NCBI GenBank assembly: GCA_030429585.1
Contig: JAUIEU010000001.1
Coordinates: forward strand, 677,994-741,993
Direction of reading: 5' to 3'
DNA length: 64,000 bases
From: a bacterium
GTDB taxonomy: Bacteria; Cyanobacteriota; Vampirovibrionia; Vampirovibrionales; Vampirovibrionaceae
Both the position numbers and the translations under genes were made by a program. Of the stretch, positions 42,901 through 51,738 are shown in pieces (the stretch's first letter is position 1; the number at the start of each line of letters is the position of its first letter). Below the pieces are notes generated by a model, which was given only the letters and a program-made list of their open reading frames with translations, had not been told where the DNA came from and did not search any database.

Positions 42901-43402
42901 GGCTACTGTCGCCCCCGCTCATGTAACGTTGTTCGCTTGTGTTAGGGCGATATCGGTCATCCACAGCAATGCCCACGGCGGCCACGCCATCCTCTGTTTT
43001 GGTTTGCGGGTGCTGGGCCTTTGCCATGCCCTGCAAACGCCTACTGGCTAGCTGATGAGAAGTATCTTTACCAAAAAACTTAGCGGTACGGCGCTGGCGC
43101 TCTGATTGAGACAGTGCCGGCAAAATAGTGGTGTGCTGATTAGGCACCTCTTGAAAGGCAATTACCGCTGCTTCTCGGATGTAATTGGTCAGCAAGGTCA
43201 TCATGATGCCACCGCCAAAAATAATCAGCATAAATACCAGCAAAATTTTAGGGGCCGTACTAATAGTTTGCTCTTGTACCTGGGTTACCGCCTGCAAAAT
43301 ACCCACCACCAAACCCGTCATGGCCGCCGTTAATACGGCAGGCAAAGATAGCATTAAAATCAGCATTAGGCCTTGGCCCAGGTGGTGCGTCATTAACTCC
43401 AT
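42890..43402 (-). CDS. fliQ: Flagellar export gate protein FliQ with a long C-terminal extension
   Basis: 170 residues from ATG 43402; FliQ is normally near 90. The first 85 residues are FliQ-like: two membrane helices, PAVLTAAMTGLVVGILQAVTQ and the QEQTISTAPKILLVF pattern. The remaining 80 residues are polar and basic (LSQSERQRRTAKFFGKD and onward) without a known domain. The extension could be cytoplasmic and contact other export parts. It lies 23 nt after fliP and overlaps fliR. Confidence 0.85.
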   Translation of the reverse strand: MELMTHHLGQGLMLILMLSLPAVLTAAMTGLVVGILQAVTQVQEQTISTAPKILLVFMLIIFGGGIMMTLLTNYIREAAVIAFQEVPNQHTTILPALSQSERQRRTAKFFGKDTSHQLASRRLQGMAKAQHPQTKTEDGVAAVGIAVDDRYRPNTSEQRYMSGGDSSHGF

Positions 43403-43425
43403 GCGGTACAATATACTCCAGTAAT

Positions 43426-44067
43426 TTAGCGGAAACTTTGAACAAGCCCCTGAACAATAAGCCCCCAGCCATCCACGGCCACAAAGATTAGAATTTTAAA
43501 GGGCAAAGAAATAATGGTTGGCGATAACATCATCATCCCCAGGGCAAGCAAAATATTGGCAACTACCAAATCCAGCACAATAAAGGGCACAAAAATAATA
43601 AAGCCAATCTCAAAGGATGTCCGCAGCTCACTAATCATAAAGGCGGGGGCAACCTCCCACAAGCTAAGCTCCGAGGGTGATGCCGGAATGGCGGCGCGGG
43701 TAAAGCTCATAAAAAACTCTACATCCGCTTCATTCGTTTGCCGCATCATAAATTCTTTTAGGGGTTCGCTGGCGGCAACCAGCAGGCTCGGCAACGAGGC
43801 ATTATTCGCCATTAAGGGTTGAATAATATCGCCAATTTCGCCAAACACCGGGCTCATGGTGTAAAAGGTCATAATAAGGGCCATGCCCACCAATACCACG
43901 GCAGGGGGCACTTGCTGGGTACCCAAGGCCGTTTTTAAAATAGAAAACACAATGATGTAGCGCATAAAGCTCGTCATGCTAACCACAACAAAGGGCACCA
44001 AACTTAAGGATGCCATAAGCACCAATAACTGGAGGGCGGGGTCTAGGCCGTTTAAAATACTATCCAC
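43426..44067 (-). CDS. fliP: Flagellar export gate protein FliP
   Basis: 213 residues. TSFMRYIIVFSILKTALGTQ and QVPPAVVLVGMALIMTFYTM match the first conserved block; SELRTSFEIGFIIFVPFIVL and LGMMMLSPTIISLPFKILIF the second. The latter is the flagellar form of the signature and not the injectisome SctR form. The signal peptide found in enterobacterial FliP is absent. It overlaps fliO by 8 nt. Confidence 0.92.
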   Translation of the reverse strand: MDSILNGLDPALQLLVLMASLSLVPFVVVSMTSFMRYIIVFSILKTALGTQQVPPAVVLVGMALIMTFYTMSPVFGEIGDIIQPLMANNASLPSLLVAASEPLKEFMMRQTNEADVEFFMSFTRAAIPASPSELSLWEVAPAFMISELRTSFEIGFIIFVPFIVLDLVVANILLALGMMMLSPTIISLPFKILIFVAVDGWGLIVQGLVQSFR

Positions 44068-44599
44068 GGGCGCTCACCTCGGGCAGGGGGGCCGCCTGTA
44101 CAACAGCTTCCTTCGTATCCGCAGCAGTGGCCGGGATACTATGGGTATCTAACACGGTAACGCCCTCGGGGGTGGTGGCCAGCACGTAGCGGGTGTTATC
44201 CACGGTTAGTACACTCAGGGTTTGGTTAGGGCCCAGGGTATGGGGGCCAAACAGGGTAATGTCAGCATCCGCAGGGGTAGATTGTTCTACAGCAGCATGA
44301 ATGGGCAACACAGCAGCCAAAGGCGCCACAGGAGTTACAACAGGTACCTTCATTGTAGTGGCTTGGGTGTTGTCATCGTTAGGGGTGGCGGCTTGCAAAC
44401 CTAAGCGCTTAACTAACCAATCAATAAAGGCGGATTTTGCGTTGACCTGAGGCATTTGCGATGCGGGCGCCACCTTCGCCAATACCCCTGGGTTGTTAAA
44501 CTTTAGCCAGAAAAACACAGCATAAATCAACCCTACCATTACCCCTGTAATGATAATAACGCGCATTAAATACGGCCAAAACCAGGCGTCCATCATCAT
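44060..44599 (-). CDS. fliO: FliO-like bitopic protein
   Basis: 179 residues. One membrane helix near the start (VIIITGVMVGLIYAVFFWL), a polar middle, and a C-terminal part with LGPNQTLSVLTVDNTRYVLA followed by GVTVLD. That is the FliO pattern LGxxxxlxlvevgxxxxllgvt. FliO assists assembly of the FliP-FliR core. It lies directly before fliP, its usual place. The sequence is poorly conserved, as expected for FliO. Confidence 0.7.
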   Translation of the reverse strand: MMMDAWFWPYLMRVIIITGVMVGLIYAVFFWLKFNNPGVLAKVAPASQMPQVNAKSAFIDWLVKRLGLQAATPNDDNTQATTMKVPVVTPVAPLAAVLPIHAAVEQSTPADADITLFGPHTLGPNQTLSVLTVDNTRYVLATTPEGVTVLDTHSIPATAADTKEAVVQAAPLPEVSARG

Positions 44600-44606
44600 G
44601 TGTTAG

Positions 44607-46055
44607 TTACCAATCGTCGTCATCGTCATCAGCACTAGGGTCATCACTCTCCACCGCCATCGGCATTGCATCAGCAACCGGCTCTTCGCTGGCGGCGATG
44701 GGCATACCCATACTGGTATCGTCGTCTGCAGGGGCAATGGGTGCCGAAATAGCCATCGGTTCCTCTTCAGGCGCGGCCATGGTATCGGGTTCTACCTCTT
44801 TGGCAACCGGTTTTAAATCAGCCACAATCGGTGGGGGGGCTTGTTCAGCATGGCCACCTTCCACCTGGTTGACTCGCACACCAAACTTATCGCCAATAAT
44901 CACTAGCTCGCCAGTGGCCACGGATTTACCATCCACTTGTAGGTGAATGGTATTGCGGGTTAAATCGCCCACTTCCATAATTAAGCCTTCGCTTAGCTGT
45001 TGTAGCTCTAGCAAGGGGATTCGAACCGGCTCAAAGGCGGCATGCACATCAATATGGACGTTTTGCCAAAAGCGCTCTGTGCTGGTGGTGTTATTAGGGG
45101 GTTGCATCGTCGGCGACATGGCCGAGTCCTCCGCAGGGTTAGGGTTAGTTTCGTCGTAAATATGGTGGGGCAGGGTTAAGGTACGCTGCTGGCGTACCGT
45201 TGATGCTAGGGTAATGCGAGCCTCAAAACCAGCATCCTGGTGCTCGCCAAAGGGCTGCACATACAATGTGTCTAAATCGCTGTCTTCCAGGTACAGCACA
45301 TCACCCGGCTCAATGGCATCAATATCTTCCAGCGTTAGGCGGGTATTCCCCACGCCAATGGTAACAACTGGTAAGGCATGATGCAGAGATTGTTGGGCCA
45401 GTTGGGCGCCAACCACGGGGGGTTCTTGCTCTAAAAAGTACCGCAGGTAGCTTTTAGGCATCCGCAAAATCAATTTGCCGAATTCGCCCTCTTCCGAAAT
45501 GGGTACCCCGTTATGGGCGTCGCTACCGCCGCCAGGTTGGCCTATCATCCATAAAAAGTCTAAGGTGCTGGCGCTTTCGCCTAGGGTAGACTCCGCGTTG
45601 GGCATAGGTAACTCATCAATGGTGGCGGCAAACAGTTGGCTACACCAGCCATCCAAAATATCCGTTTCTAACGAGGTTAGCTGGTTAAGCAAGGATTCAT
45701 CGTTATCCGCCGGGGATTCGCCGAGGATGCTGGCCAATAACCACTGACACCCACTACGAGACAGGCGTACTTCCATCACCACCTCGGGGTGGTTTGGTAG
45801 GGGGTGCTCTGCCACAAATACTTGTTGGCCAGGTAAAAAATAGCTTTCTGCCTGGGCCAGTATGCCTAAAAAATGGAGGTGAATGGCTTGTTCCCAAAAC
45901 TGCTCGCTGGCCATACTAAAGGGCCCCGTTAGCTGGTTACCCAACGCCACTAAGCGTGTTTGGGTTAGGGGCAAGTAAGCCGAGAGGATACCTTGCCAGC
46001 CGGTAGCTGCCGAAGCCGATTGCGTTGGAGATTGGGGAGTTACATTCACAGGCAC
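44607..46055 (-). CDS. fliN: FliN/FliY-type switch protein with two SpoA-like domains and acidic tail
   Basis: 482 residues from a GTG at 46055; an internal start is possible. An N-terminal region of about 210 residues may fold like a FliM or CheC-type domain. A first SpoA-like region follows (about 220-290, LPVVTIGVGNTRLTLEDIDA then PGDVLYLEDS). A clearer C-terminal SpoA domain is at about 335-405 (VRIPLLELQQLSEGLIMEVG, GELVIIGDKFGVRV). The last 75 residues are Asp/Glu/Pro/Ala/Met-rich. Two SpoA domains in one chain also occur in injectisome SctQ, but the fliO-P-Q-R genes downstream are flagellar in type. It would form the C-ring of the motor. Confidence 0.7.
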   Translation of the reverse strand: MPVNVTPQSPTQSASAATGWQGILSAYLPLTQTRLVALGNQLTGPFSMASEQFWEQAIHLHFLGILAQAESYFLPGQQVFVAEHPLPNHPEVVMEVRLSRSGCQWLLASILGESPADNDESLLNQLTSLETDILDGWCSQLFAATIDELPMPNAESTLGESASTLDFLWMIGQPGGGSDAHNGVPISEEGEFGKLILRMPKSYLRYFLEQEPPVVGAQLAQQSLHHALPVVTIGVGNTRLTLEDIDAIEPGDVLYLEDSDLDTLYVQPFGEHQDAGFEARITLASTVRQQRTLTLPHHIYDETNPNPAEDSAMSPTMQPPNNTTSTERFWQNVHIDVHAAFEPVRIPLLELQQLSEGLIMEVGDLTRNTIHLQVDGKSVATGELVIIGDKFGVRVNQVEGGHAEQAPPPIVADLKPVAKEVEPDTMAAPEEEPMAISAPIAPADDDTSMGMPIAASEEPVADAMPMAVESDDPSADDDDDDW

Positions 46056-46171
46056 AATAACCGAGCTGTTTACAAAAAGGTTAAGGGGAAACGACAGTTA
46101 CCAATAGGCCTAACTGGCCACTGGCCCTGTTGCAGACAAACCACCACACCGGGAGAAAGCACTTAAGCACG

Positions 46172-46342
46172 TTATCCATCCATCTCTATCCAACGGGCCA
46201 GCTTACACTGTGGATAACCACCGCAACCCAACGGTTTTAGCCGTTTCGGATGCCTCTTACTCTGTTTCCTCTCGCCACGGTAAGTGGGTGCTGTGTTACC
46301 ATGCACACACCTGCCACAGGTATTGCCAGTATAGTTGTCCAT
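46172..46342 (-). CDS. Possible small zinc-ribbon protein
   Basis: A 56-residue frame from ATG 46342 (open to an ATG at 46471, giving 99 residues). It contains CGRC and then, after about 28 basic residues, GCGGYPQCKLARW. This Cys4 layout (CxxC then G-C-x-x-Y-P-x-C) is that of the zinc ribbons at the end of bacterial topoisomerase I and related nucleases. It could be a small nucleic-acid-binding protein or a remnant of a larger gene. The longer form would run across the rpsT promoter. Otherwise the 445 nt between fliN and rpsT hold only that promoter. Confidence 0.35.
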   Translation of the reverse strand: MDNYTGNTCGRCVHGNTAPTYRGERKQSKRHPKRLKPLGCGGYPQCKLARWIEMDG

Positions 46343-46415
46343 CACGCCAACTTCATCCCCCAAATACTGGACACCACCCCCACCATCCCGTATGTAAGGT
46401 TTTACCAGTGCTGCT

Positions 46416-46445
46416 TTGCAATCCCACCGGGGTGTGTGGTATAAA
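46416..46445 (+). promoter_or_regulatory. Promoter of rpsT
   Basis: TTGCAA (46416-46421), an 18-bp spacer and TATAAA (46440-46445) precede rpsT by about 55 nt, leaving a leader of roughly 48 nt. Confidence 0.5.
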
Positions 46446-46500
46446 TTCACACTACCAAAATTTTTCCTCATTTCTAATTTCTTCAGGATATTACTGACTT

Positions 46501-46776
46501 ATGGCCAACTCTAAATCCGCCCGCAAACGGGTTCGTACCGCAGAACGTAACCGTATTCGCAACAAAAACGCAAAATCCGCTATCCGTACCGCTATTAAGC
46601 GCGTCCACGAAGCTGTTACCGATGCCCAAGGTGCCGATACCATTAACGAACGCCTAAGTGCCGCTTACGGCAAAATTGATGGCGCTATTCTCAAAGGCAT
46701 CATGCACAAAAACTCGGGCTCTCGCTACAAATCGCGTTTAGCTAGCGCCGTAAACAAGGCCGCTGCTGCTAAGTAA
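46501..46776 (+). CDS. rpsT: 30S ribosomal protein S20
   Basis: 91 residues, standard length, extremely basic and helical. It begins MANSKSARKRVRTAERNRIR and ends with HKNSGSRYKSRLASAVNKAA, both S20 signatures. S20 binds 16S rRNA early in assembly. The gene is monocistronic, with its own promoter and terminator. Confidence 0.97.
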   Translation: MANSKSARKRVRTAERNRIRNKNAKSAIRTAIKRVHEAVTDAQGADTINERLSAAYGKIDGAILKGIMHKNSGSRYKSRLASAVNKAAAAK

Positions 46777-46809
46777 GCCCTGGGCACGTTGCCCTTTTGC
46801 CATTTTTTT

Positions 46810-46842
46810 AACACCTGCTGGATTACCTAGCAGGTGTTTTAT
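46810..46842 (+). terminator. Terminator of rpsT, overlapping the end of the convergent GT9 gene
   Basis: AACACCTGCT (46810-46819) pairs perfectly with AGCAGGTGTT (46829-46838), nine-base loop, then a T-rich tract. The stop codon of the convergent glycosyltransferase gene lies in the loop (46823-46825), so the hairpin may end both transcripts. Confidence 0.85.
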
Positions 46843-47881
46843 TGTGGGCCGCTATAACCGCCTGGGCCACATCCTCTGGTAAAATATCCGCCATGCACGG
46901 CTGGGGGTGGGTACACGCCGGCTGCTCGCAAGGCCAGTACACTGCATCCTGCGGCGGGGTTATCGCCTGGCAGTGGCGGGGGCCCCGCGGCCCGGTGCGC
47001 GCCACGCTGGTAGGCCCGTACAGCCCTATAACCTGTGGGCATCCACTAGCGGCGGCCACATGCAGTGGCCCCGTATCGCCACCCACTACAACACGGCACT
47101 GGCGCAAGGCATGGGCCAACTGGGGTAGGGTTAATTGCCCAACCGTATTGCGCACCCGCTGTTGGCAGTGGCTGGGCAGTGATGCCAGCACCGATTCCCC
47201 AATAGCCACCTCTTCTGGGCCCCCAATCAGTACAACAGTGGTGCCCGCCAAGGTGAGCTCATCGCACAACTGCATAATCAGTGCCTGCCAATAGGGGATA
47301 GGCCACGCCCGATTGGGACGCTTGCCCCCCACCCCCACAATAAGGGCGATAGCGGGTGTGGTGATAGATGACTCCTCGGCAGGCAGGGCCAAGCACGGCT
47401 GTGACGAAGGTGTTGTTGCCAAATGTGGCAGTAAACGACGGAAGGGCTGGTAAAAATCCTCGATGGCATGACGACGAGGGGTAGAGCGCTCTACCAGGCC
47501 CGTCACCGAAAGCTTTTGCTTGGCATACACCGCATACCGACCCCATGGCAGTAAGCCTTGCCGTAGCAATATCAGCCACGTCAGCACATGGGTTAGCACG
47601 CTGGGCTGTAAATTAACCACCCCATCCACACCGGCTGCCGCCAACTGGCGAGAAGTTTGCCATAGCCACTGGACGCGCGGCCATATCCCCTTAGGTTTTT
47701 CGCCTGGCCAGCAGTGGGCATGGCCCGCCAACAAGGGGTGGAACACCGATTGCACCAGCCAACGTTGCTGTACCCTTGGGTAGGTACTTGCCACAGCCTC
47801 CAGGCTTGGCAGCACATGCATACAATCGCCTAAAGCCCCTAGCCGTATAACCAAAAGATGCTGGATAGACACACTACTCAT
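46823..47881 (-). CDS. Glycosyltransferase family 9 (heptosyltransferase-like), second copy
   Basis: 352 residues from ATG 47881, which overlaps the upstream gene by 8 nt; the frame extends to 47905. LLVIRLGALGDCMHVLPSL at the start and GGDTGPLHVAAASG near residue 255 are the family's N- and C-lobe motifs. ALIVGVGGKRPNRAWP marks the donor-side loop. These enzymes add heptoses or related sugars to lipopolysaccharide core. Two tandem copies imply successive sugars. The protein is rich in His, Trp and Pro. Confidence 0.82.
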   Translation of the reverse strand: MSSVSIQHLLVIRLGALGDCMHVLPSLEAVASTYPRVQQRWLVQSVFHPLLAGHAHCWPGEKPKGIWPRVQWLWQTSRQLAAAGVDGVVNLQPSVLTHVLTWLILLRQGLLPWGRYAVYAKQKLSVTGLVERSTPRRHAIEDFYQPFRRLLPHLATTPSSQPCLALPAEESSITTPAIALIVGVGGKRPNRAWPIPYWQALIMQLCDELTLAGTTVVLIGGPEEVAIGESVLASLPSHCQQRVRNTVGQLTLPQLAHALRQCRVVVGGDTGPLHVAAASGCPQVIGLYGPTSVARTGPRGPRHCQAITPPQDAVYWPCEQPACTHPQPCMADILPEDVAQAVIAAHNKTPAR

Positions 47882-49037
47882 ACAGGGGCGCCTCCGTACC
47901 GGCATCCTGCCAGGTATTAATGTGCGCCGTTAAGGCAGTAGCGGGCAGCGCCGTCAGGCATTCGGTGGTGCCCAAGGGGCAATGCCGTTTAAAACAGGGT
48001 TGGCAGGCTAAGGGTTGGCCTACCATGCTGACGTTAATGGTTGTATGGCGTGGCCCAATAGGGCCCGTACGCATAGGGCCCGTCGAGCCAAATACAGCCG
48101 TAATCCACGGCAGCCCCTGCGGGTGATTACTCGCTACAGCGTTGGCCAAGTGCATGGGGGCACTATCGTGGCCCACAAAGCGGGTAGCCTTAGTTAGCAG
48201 GGCGTGCAACTGGGGCCAGCTTGTCTCGCCAATGGCATTCCATAAAGGTGCACCGTTGGAAGAAATCACCCCTTCTAACAGGGCGTTACCGCTATCCGTT
48301 TCGTTTGGGCTGCCCACCACCACCACGCGGTAGCCATAGGCCAGCAAGGTGGTAATGCACTGCCGCCATCGCGCCAAGCCCCACTGCTTACTCGGCCATA
48401 TGGTAAAAGGCGCCACCACCGCCACAGGCTGGTTCAGCGCGCCCAGCAACGCCAAGCGCTCATCTACCCAATGGCTATCTTGCTGGGGTACGGGTGCCAA
48501 AGGGTAGGGTAGCTGGGTCGGGTTTGCCTCGTAAGCGGCAACATCCACGCCTGCCACACTGGCAAAGCGGGCAAACCAAATAACCGCTGGCGTGGTAGCA
48601 TCCTGCATATTATGGGGCGGCATCGTTTCCGCGTAAAACCGGTCGGCCCATTCTCGGGTGGCCTTAAAGCCCCAGCGGTTAGGCACCCCCGCCAACCACG
48701 GAATAACCGCACTTTTCAGCAAGCCCTGCACATCCACACTGTGGGTGTATTGCTGGGCCTTAATCTCCTTAAGCCAAGCCTGCGATTCGCCCCATACCTG
48801 CCCCCAACGGCCTGGGTGCTTGGCATCGGCTAGCCATTGCTTCCGCTTAGAAACATGCAGCGCATCAATCAAGGGGTGGTTCTGTAGCAGGGGGGCGGCA
48901 GCTGCTTCTACTGCCCAGCCAATAAAGGTATCCGGGGCATGGTGTTTAATCAGCCCCAATAACGGCAAGGTCTGAATAACATCCCCATGGGCACTGAGGC
49001 GCGTGATTAGCAAGCGTTTAGCGGCAGACGGTGCCAA
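47874..49037 (-). CDS. Glycosyltransferase family 9 (heptosyltransferase-like), first copy
   Basis: 387 residues from a TTG at 49037, supported by GGTGG just upstream and by the family start LLITRLSAHGDVIQTLPLLG. VAVVAPFTIWPSKQWGLARW forms the middle donor loop and FVGHDSAPMHLANAVAS the C-terminal motif. A Cys-rich patch (ACQPCFKRHCPLG) near residue 345 matches the late region of some GT9 enzymes. It probably builds the lipopolysaccharide core with its neighbour and implies an outer membrane with LPS-like glycolipid. Confidence 0.85.
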   Translation of the reverse strand: MAPSAAKRLLITRLSAHGDVIQTLPLLGLIKHHAPDTFIGWAVEAAAAPLLQNHPLIDALHVSKRKQWLADAKHPGRWGQVWGESQAWLKEIKAQQYTHSVDVQGLLKSAVIPWLAGVPNRWGFKATREWADRFYAETMPPHNMQDATTPAVIWFARFASVAGVDVAAYEANPTQLPYPLAPVPQQDSHWVDERLALLGALNQPVAVVAPFTIWPSKQWGLARWRQCITTLLAYGYRVVVVGSPNETDSGNALLEGVISSNGAPLWNAIGETSWPQLHALLTKATRFVGHDSAPMHLANAVASNHPQGLPWITAVFGSTGPMRTGPIGPRHTTINVSMVGQPLACQPCFKRHCPLGTTECLTALPATALTAHINTWQDAGTEAPLYE

Positions 49038-49192
49038 TGGGTTCCACCCTGTATTAACAAACCGACAAAAAGCTTAGCATAAGCCCACCCCACTAACGGT
49101 GGGAGATTCTTATCCACCCCCTCGCCTAACCCTAAAGCCTGCGGTACACTAATGTTGAATATATTTTTGGTGAAGAATGGGTTGGCTTACCT

Positions 49193-50572
49193 GTGGATAA
49201 TACAAACCTAATTATGCTAGCTGTTGGCGGCGCTGCTGTATTGGCAGTGGTCATAGGGCTACTTAAAATATCTAAGGTAGAAGTGGATGCTAAACGCAAA
49301 GGCGGCCCTAATGATGACCCCCTAAACCTGGATGATTTGGATGGCGAAGGCGAATCCGTTTTTGACCATTTAAAAGAAAGCACCGAGGCCGAATTAAAGT
49401 ACGACTACCGTGCCTCTTTACGTGCCTTAGAAAAAGCCTACGATACCGCCCCAGAAAACCCTACGGTAATGTTTAAGCTAGGCAAAGTGCTAAGCCACTT
49501 AGGCGAAACCGAGCGCGCCATCGGCTTTTTTAAAGATTTAATCCAATCCAACCCAAACGATATTAAACCCCACCTAGAGCTGGCCAAGCTGCACACCAAG
49601 CAAGGCAACTTTACGGAAGCAGAACGCTTTGCCGACAGCGCCATTAAGGTAGACCCTAACCACGAATCTGCCCTAAAAATGCAGGCCTTGGTGCTCACTA
49701 AAAAAGACGACCCCGAGGCCAGCAAAGAAGTCTTCCAAAAGCTGATGACCCAGTTTCCGCAAAACCCGGCCTACCAAAAACAGTATGCCCAACAGCTAAA
49801 GCGCCAAAAACGCTGGGAAGAGGCCCTACAATTTTACGGCGAGCTAGCCACCCAACACCCCGCTAACCGTACCGAATACGACCTGGAATGTGCCCTCATC
49901 CACTTTGAATCGCGGGATTTTGAGCAATCCGTGGAAAAGTTTAGAGCCGTTTTAGAGAGTAATGGCGCTAATGCCCTAGAAGAACGCGATGGCCTTAAGG
50001 AATCCTATGCGGCCAGCCTATCCAACATGGGTGCCCAACTGCAAACCCGCGGCGATTTAGACCAAGCCGAGCACCTGTACCGCGAAGCCCTAAACTACGA
50101 CGATAAAAACCCAGACATCTTTTTTAACTACGGCAAAATTTTAGTGGATACCAACAAATTGGCGGAAGCCAAAGAATATTTTGGCAAAGCCATTGATGTA
50201 AACCCCAACGACAGCGAAAGTTTGTACGAAATGGGGCGTATTTACGACAAAAGCAACGATTTAGACCAAGCCCTGGATTTTTACCAGCGCTGCCTGGCCG
50301 CCAACAGCCAGTTTGGCCAAGCCGCCTTTGGGGTAGGGACCATCTACGGGGTAATGGGCGAGTTAGAAAAAAGCGTGGAATACCTAAAGAAAACCATTAA
50401 CCTAGAGCCCAGCAACGTGGATGCCGTGTACAACCTGGCGGTGTGCTACGAACGCATGGACGAGAAAAACAAGGCCGTTAAGCTGTACCGCAAAGTGCTA
50501 CAAATGGATAACAAGCACGAAGACGCCCGCAACAACCTGCTAAACCTAAAAACAGAACTAGGCATTAGCTAA
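49193..50572 (+). CDS. Membrane-anchored TPR protein
   Basis: 459 residues from a GTG at 49193. One membrane helix (IMLAVGGAAVLAVVIGLL) anchors the protein, a short acidic linker follows, and about ten TPR motifs cover residues 75-450. Clear ones are PTVMFKLGKVLSHLGETERA, PHLELAKLHTKQGNFTEAER, PDIFFNYGKILVDTNKLAEA and DAVYNLAVCYERMDEKNKAV. TPR arrays bind partner proteins, and membrane anchoring suggests envelope assembly or secretion. The next gene starts with GTG directly after the TAA, so both are probably co-translated. Confidence 0.85.
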   Translation: MDNTNLIMLAVGGAAVLAVVIGLLKISKVEVDAKRKGGPNDDPLNLDDLDGEGESVFDHLKESTEAELKYDYRASLRALEKAYDTAPENPTVMFKLGKVLSHLGETERAIGFFKDLIQSNPNDIKPHLELAKLHTKQGNFTEAERFADSAIKVDPNHESALKMQALVLTKKDDPEASKEVFQKLMTQFPQNPAYQKQYAQQLKRQKRWEEALQFYGELATQHPANRTEYDLECALIHFESRDFEQSVEKFRAVLESNGANALEERDGLKESYAASLSNMGAQLQTRGDLDQAEHLYREALNYDDKNPDIFFNYGKILVDTNKLAEAKEYFGKAIDVNPNDSESLYEMGRIYDKSNDLDQALDFYQRCLAANSQFGQAAFGVGTIYGVMGELEKSVEYLKKTINLEPSNVDAVYNLAVCYERMDEKNKAVKLYRKVLQMDNKHEDARNNLLNLKTELGIS

Positions 50573-51058
50573 GTGCCCCCTGTGGAGAAACCACCCCTGC
50601 CTCCTTTTACAAAGGCCGCTGCCATCACCAAGGTGCGGCTGGCAGAAGACGCGTGGAACGGGCGAAACCCGAGCAAGGTAGCCCTGGCCTATAGCCCCAC
50701 AAGCGTGTGGCGCAACCGCAACCAATTTATTACTGGGCACGATGAAATACGGGCGTTTTTAACCACCAAATGGCAGCAGGAATTGGACTATCGCCTGATT
50801 AAAGAGCTGTGGGCCTTTGGTACTAACCGCATTGCCGTGCGTTTTGCCTACGAGTACCACAACGCCAATGGCGAGTGGTTCCGCGCCTATGGTAACGAAA
50901 ACTGGGAATTTGACGAGCACGGGCTAATGGCCGTGCGCCATGCCAGCATTAACGATGTAGCCATTACCGAAGCCGACCGAAAATTCCATTGGCCCCGCGA
51001 GCCCCACAACGGCCGCCGACCTGACAACCACCCTAGTTTAAGTGAACTAGAGTTATAA
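50573..51058 (+). CDS. DUF1348/NTF2-like protein
   Basis: 161 residues from a GTG adjoining the upstream stop (TAAGTG). The family pattern is clear: [19 protein letters not shown], then [20 protein letters not shown], then [20 protein letters not shown] and [11 protein letters not shown], ending [17 protein letters not shown]. This is the SnoaL/NTF2-like cone fold of the DUF1348 family, of unknown reaction. The link with a TPR protein has no obvious meaning. Confidence 0.88.
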   Translation: MPPVEKPPLPPFTKAAAITKVRLAEDAWNGRNPSKVALAYSPTSVWRNRNQFITGHDEIRAFLTTKWQQELDYRLIKELWAFGTNRIAVRFAYEYHNANGEWFRAYGNENWEFDEHGLMAVRHASINDVAITEADRKFHWPREPHNGRRPDNHPSLSELEL

Positions 51059-51233
51059 ATTTCCATAAAACTTTAAGGTAGGTGTAGCTGCTATTCATGG
51101 CCCACTTTTCGTTTAATCAATATTCTCTTAAGTGTTAAGTATTATTAACCTTAATGAATATTATAATTTTTAGCACCTTTTATTCAAAGTACCCTGTTTT
51201 AATGCTTAATAATCCCAAAGAAAAGGCAGTCAC

Positions 51234-51701
51234 ATGTTAAATAAAGTAAGCTTCGGTTATTCAACATCATACCAACAGCATGTTTCACCCATAACACAAC
51301 CGTCTTTTGGGCAGCGTAAACTTAAAACCGTTAGTATTCCTGATATACAAAAGTATAAACATTTGGACGAACTTTACGATTTATCGGATAAAGTAACGTT
51401 TGCCGAACTTATAAAAGCCGCCTATAAGATAGGGCGTATAAACATCCCTGAAAATCTTGGAGAACCAGAAAAAGGTTATCACTGGGTATCAAGCCCCATA
51501 ATAGATGGCCATAATTATTCAAAGGATTTTGATAAAAACATCGACCTTATTAAAAAAGAAGGATTAGTAGATCCTAAAAACCTTAAAACCTATCAAGGGA
51601 AAACAGAACATAGCTTTGATGTAGACATGAAACTAACAACCACCAATAGAAGTAATCATGAGCCCGTTAGAGTGGCTATATTCCAAGTAAAAAAGAAATA
51701 A
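51234..51701 (+). CDS. AT-rich orphan protein with N-terminal QPSFG motif
   Basis: 155 residues, unrecognised. The DNA is much more AT-rich than the neighbours. The start is supported by AAAAGG about 8 nt before the ATG. The first 30 residues include SPITQPSFGQRK, related to TPNRQPLFAAK of the orphan at 25760. The rest is polar and Lys/Asp/Tyr-rich with no membrane segment. It ends 37 nt from the 3' end of tRNA-Ser, the same arrangement as the other orphan with tRNA-Arg. Acquisition at a tRNA site is plausible. Confidence 0.55.
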   Translation: MLNKVSFGYSTSYQQHVSPITQPSFGQRKLKTVSIPDIQKYKHLDELYDLSDKVTFAELIKAAYKIGRINIPENLGEPEKGYHWVSSPIIDGHNYSKDFDKNIDLIKKEGLVDPKNLKTYQGKTEHSFDVDMKLTTTNRSNHEPVRVAIFQVKKK

Positions 51702-51738
51702 TATAGCTACTTTATAAACTGAAAGTATTATTAAAAAC

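Noticed and set aside
44060-46055. Injectisome (type III secretion) instead of flagellum
   Set aside because: FliP carries the flagellar SPTIISLPFKILIF form and a FliO-like gene is present; the two-SpoA protein alone is not enough.
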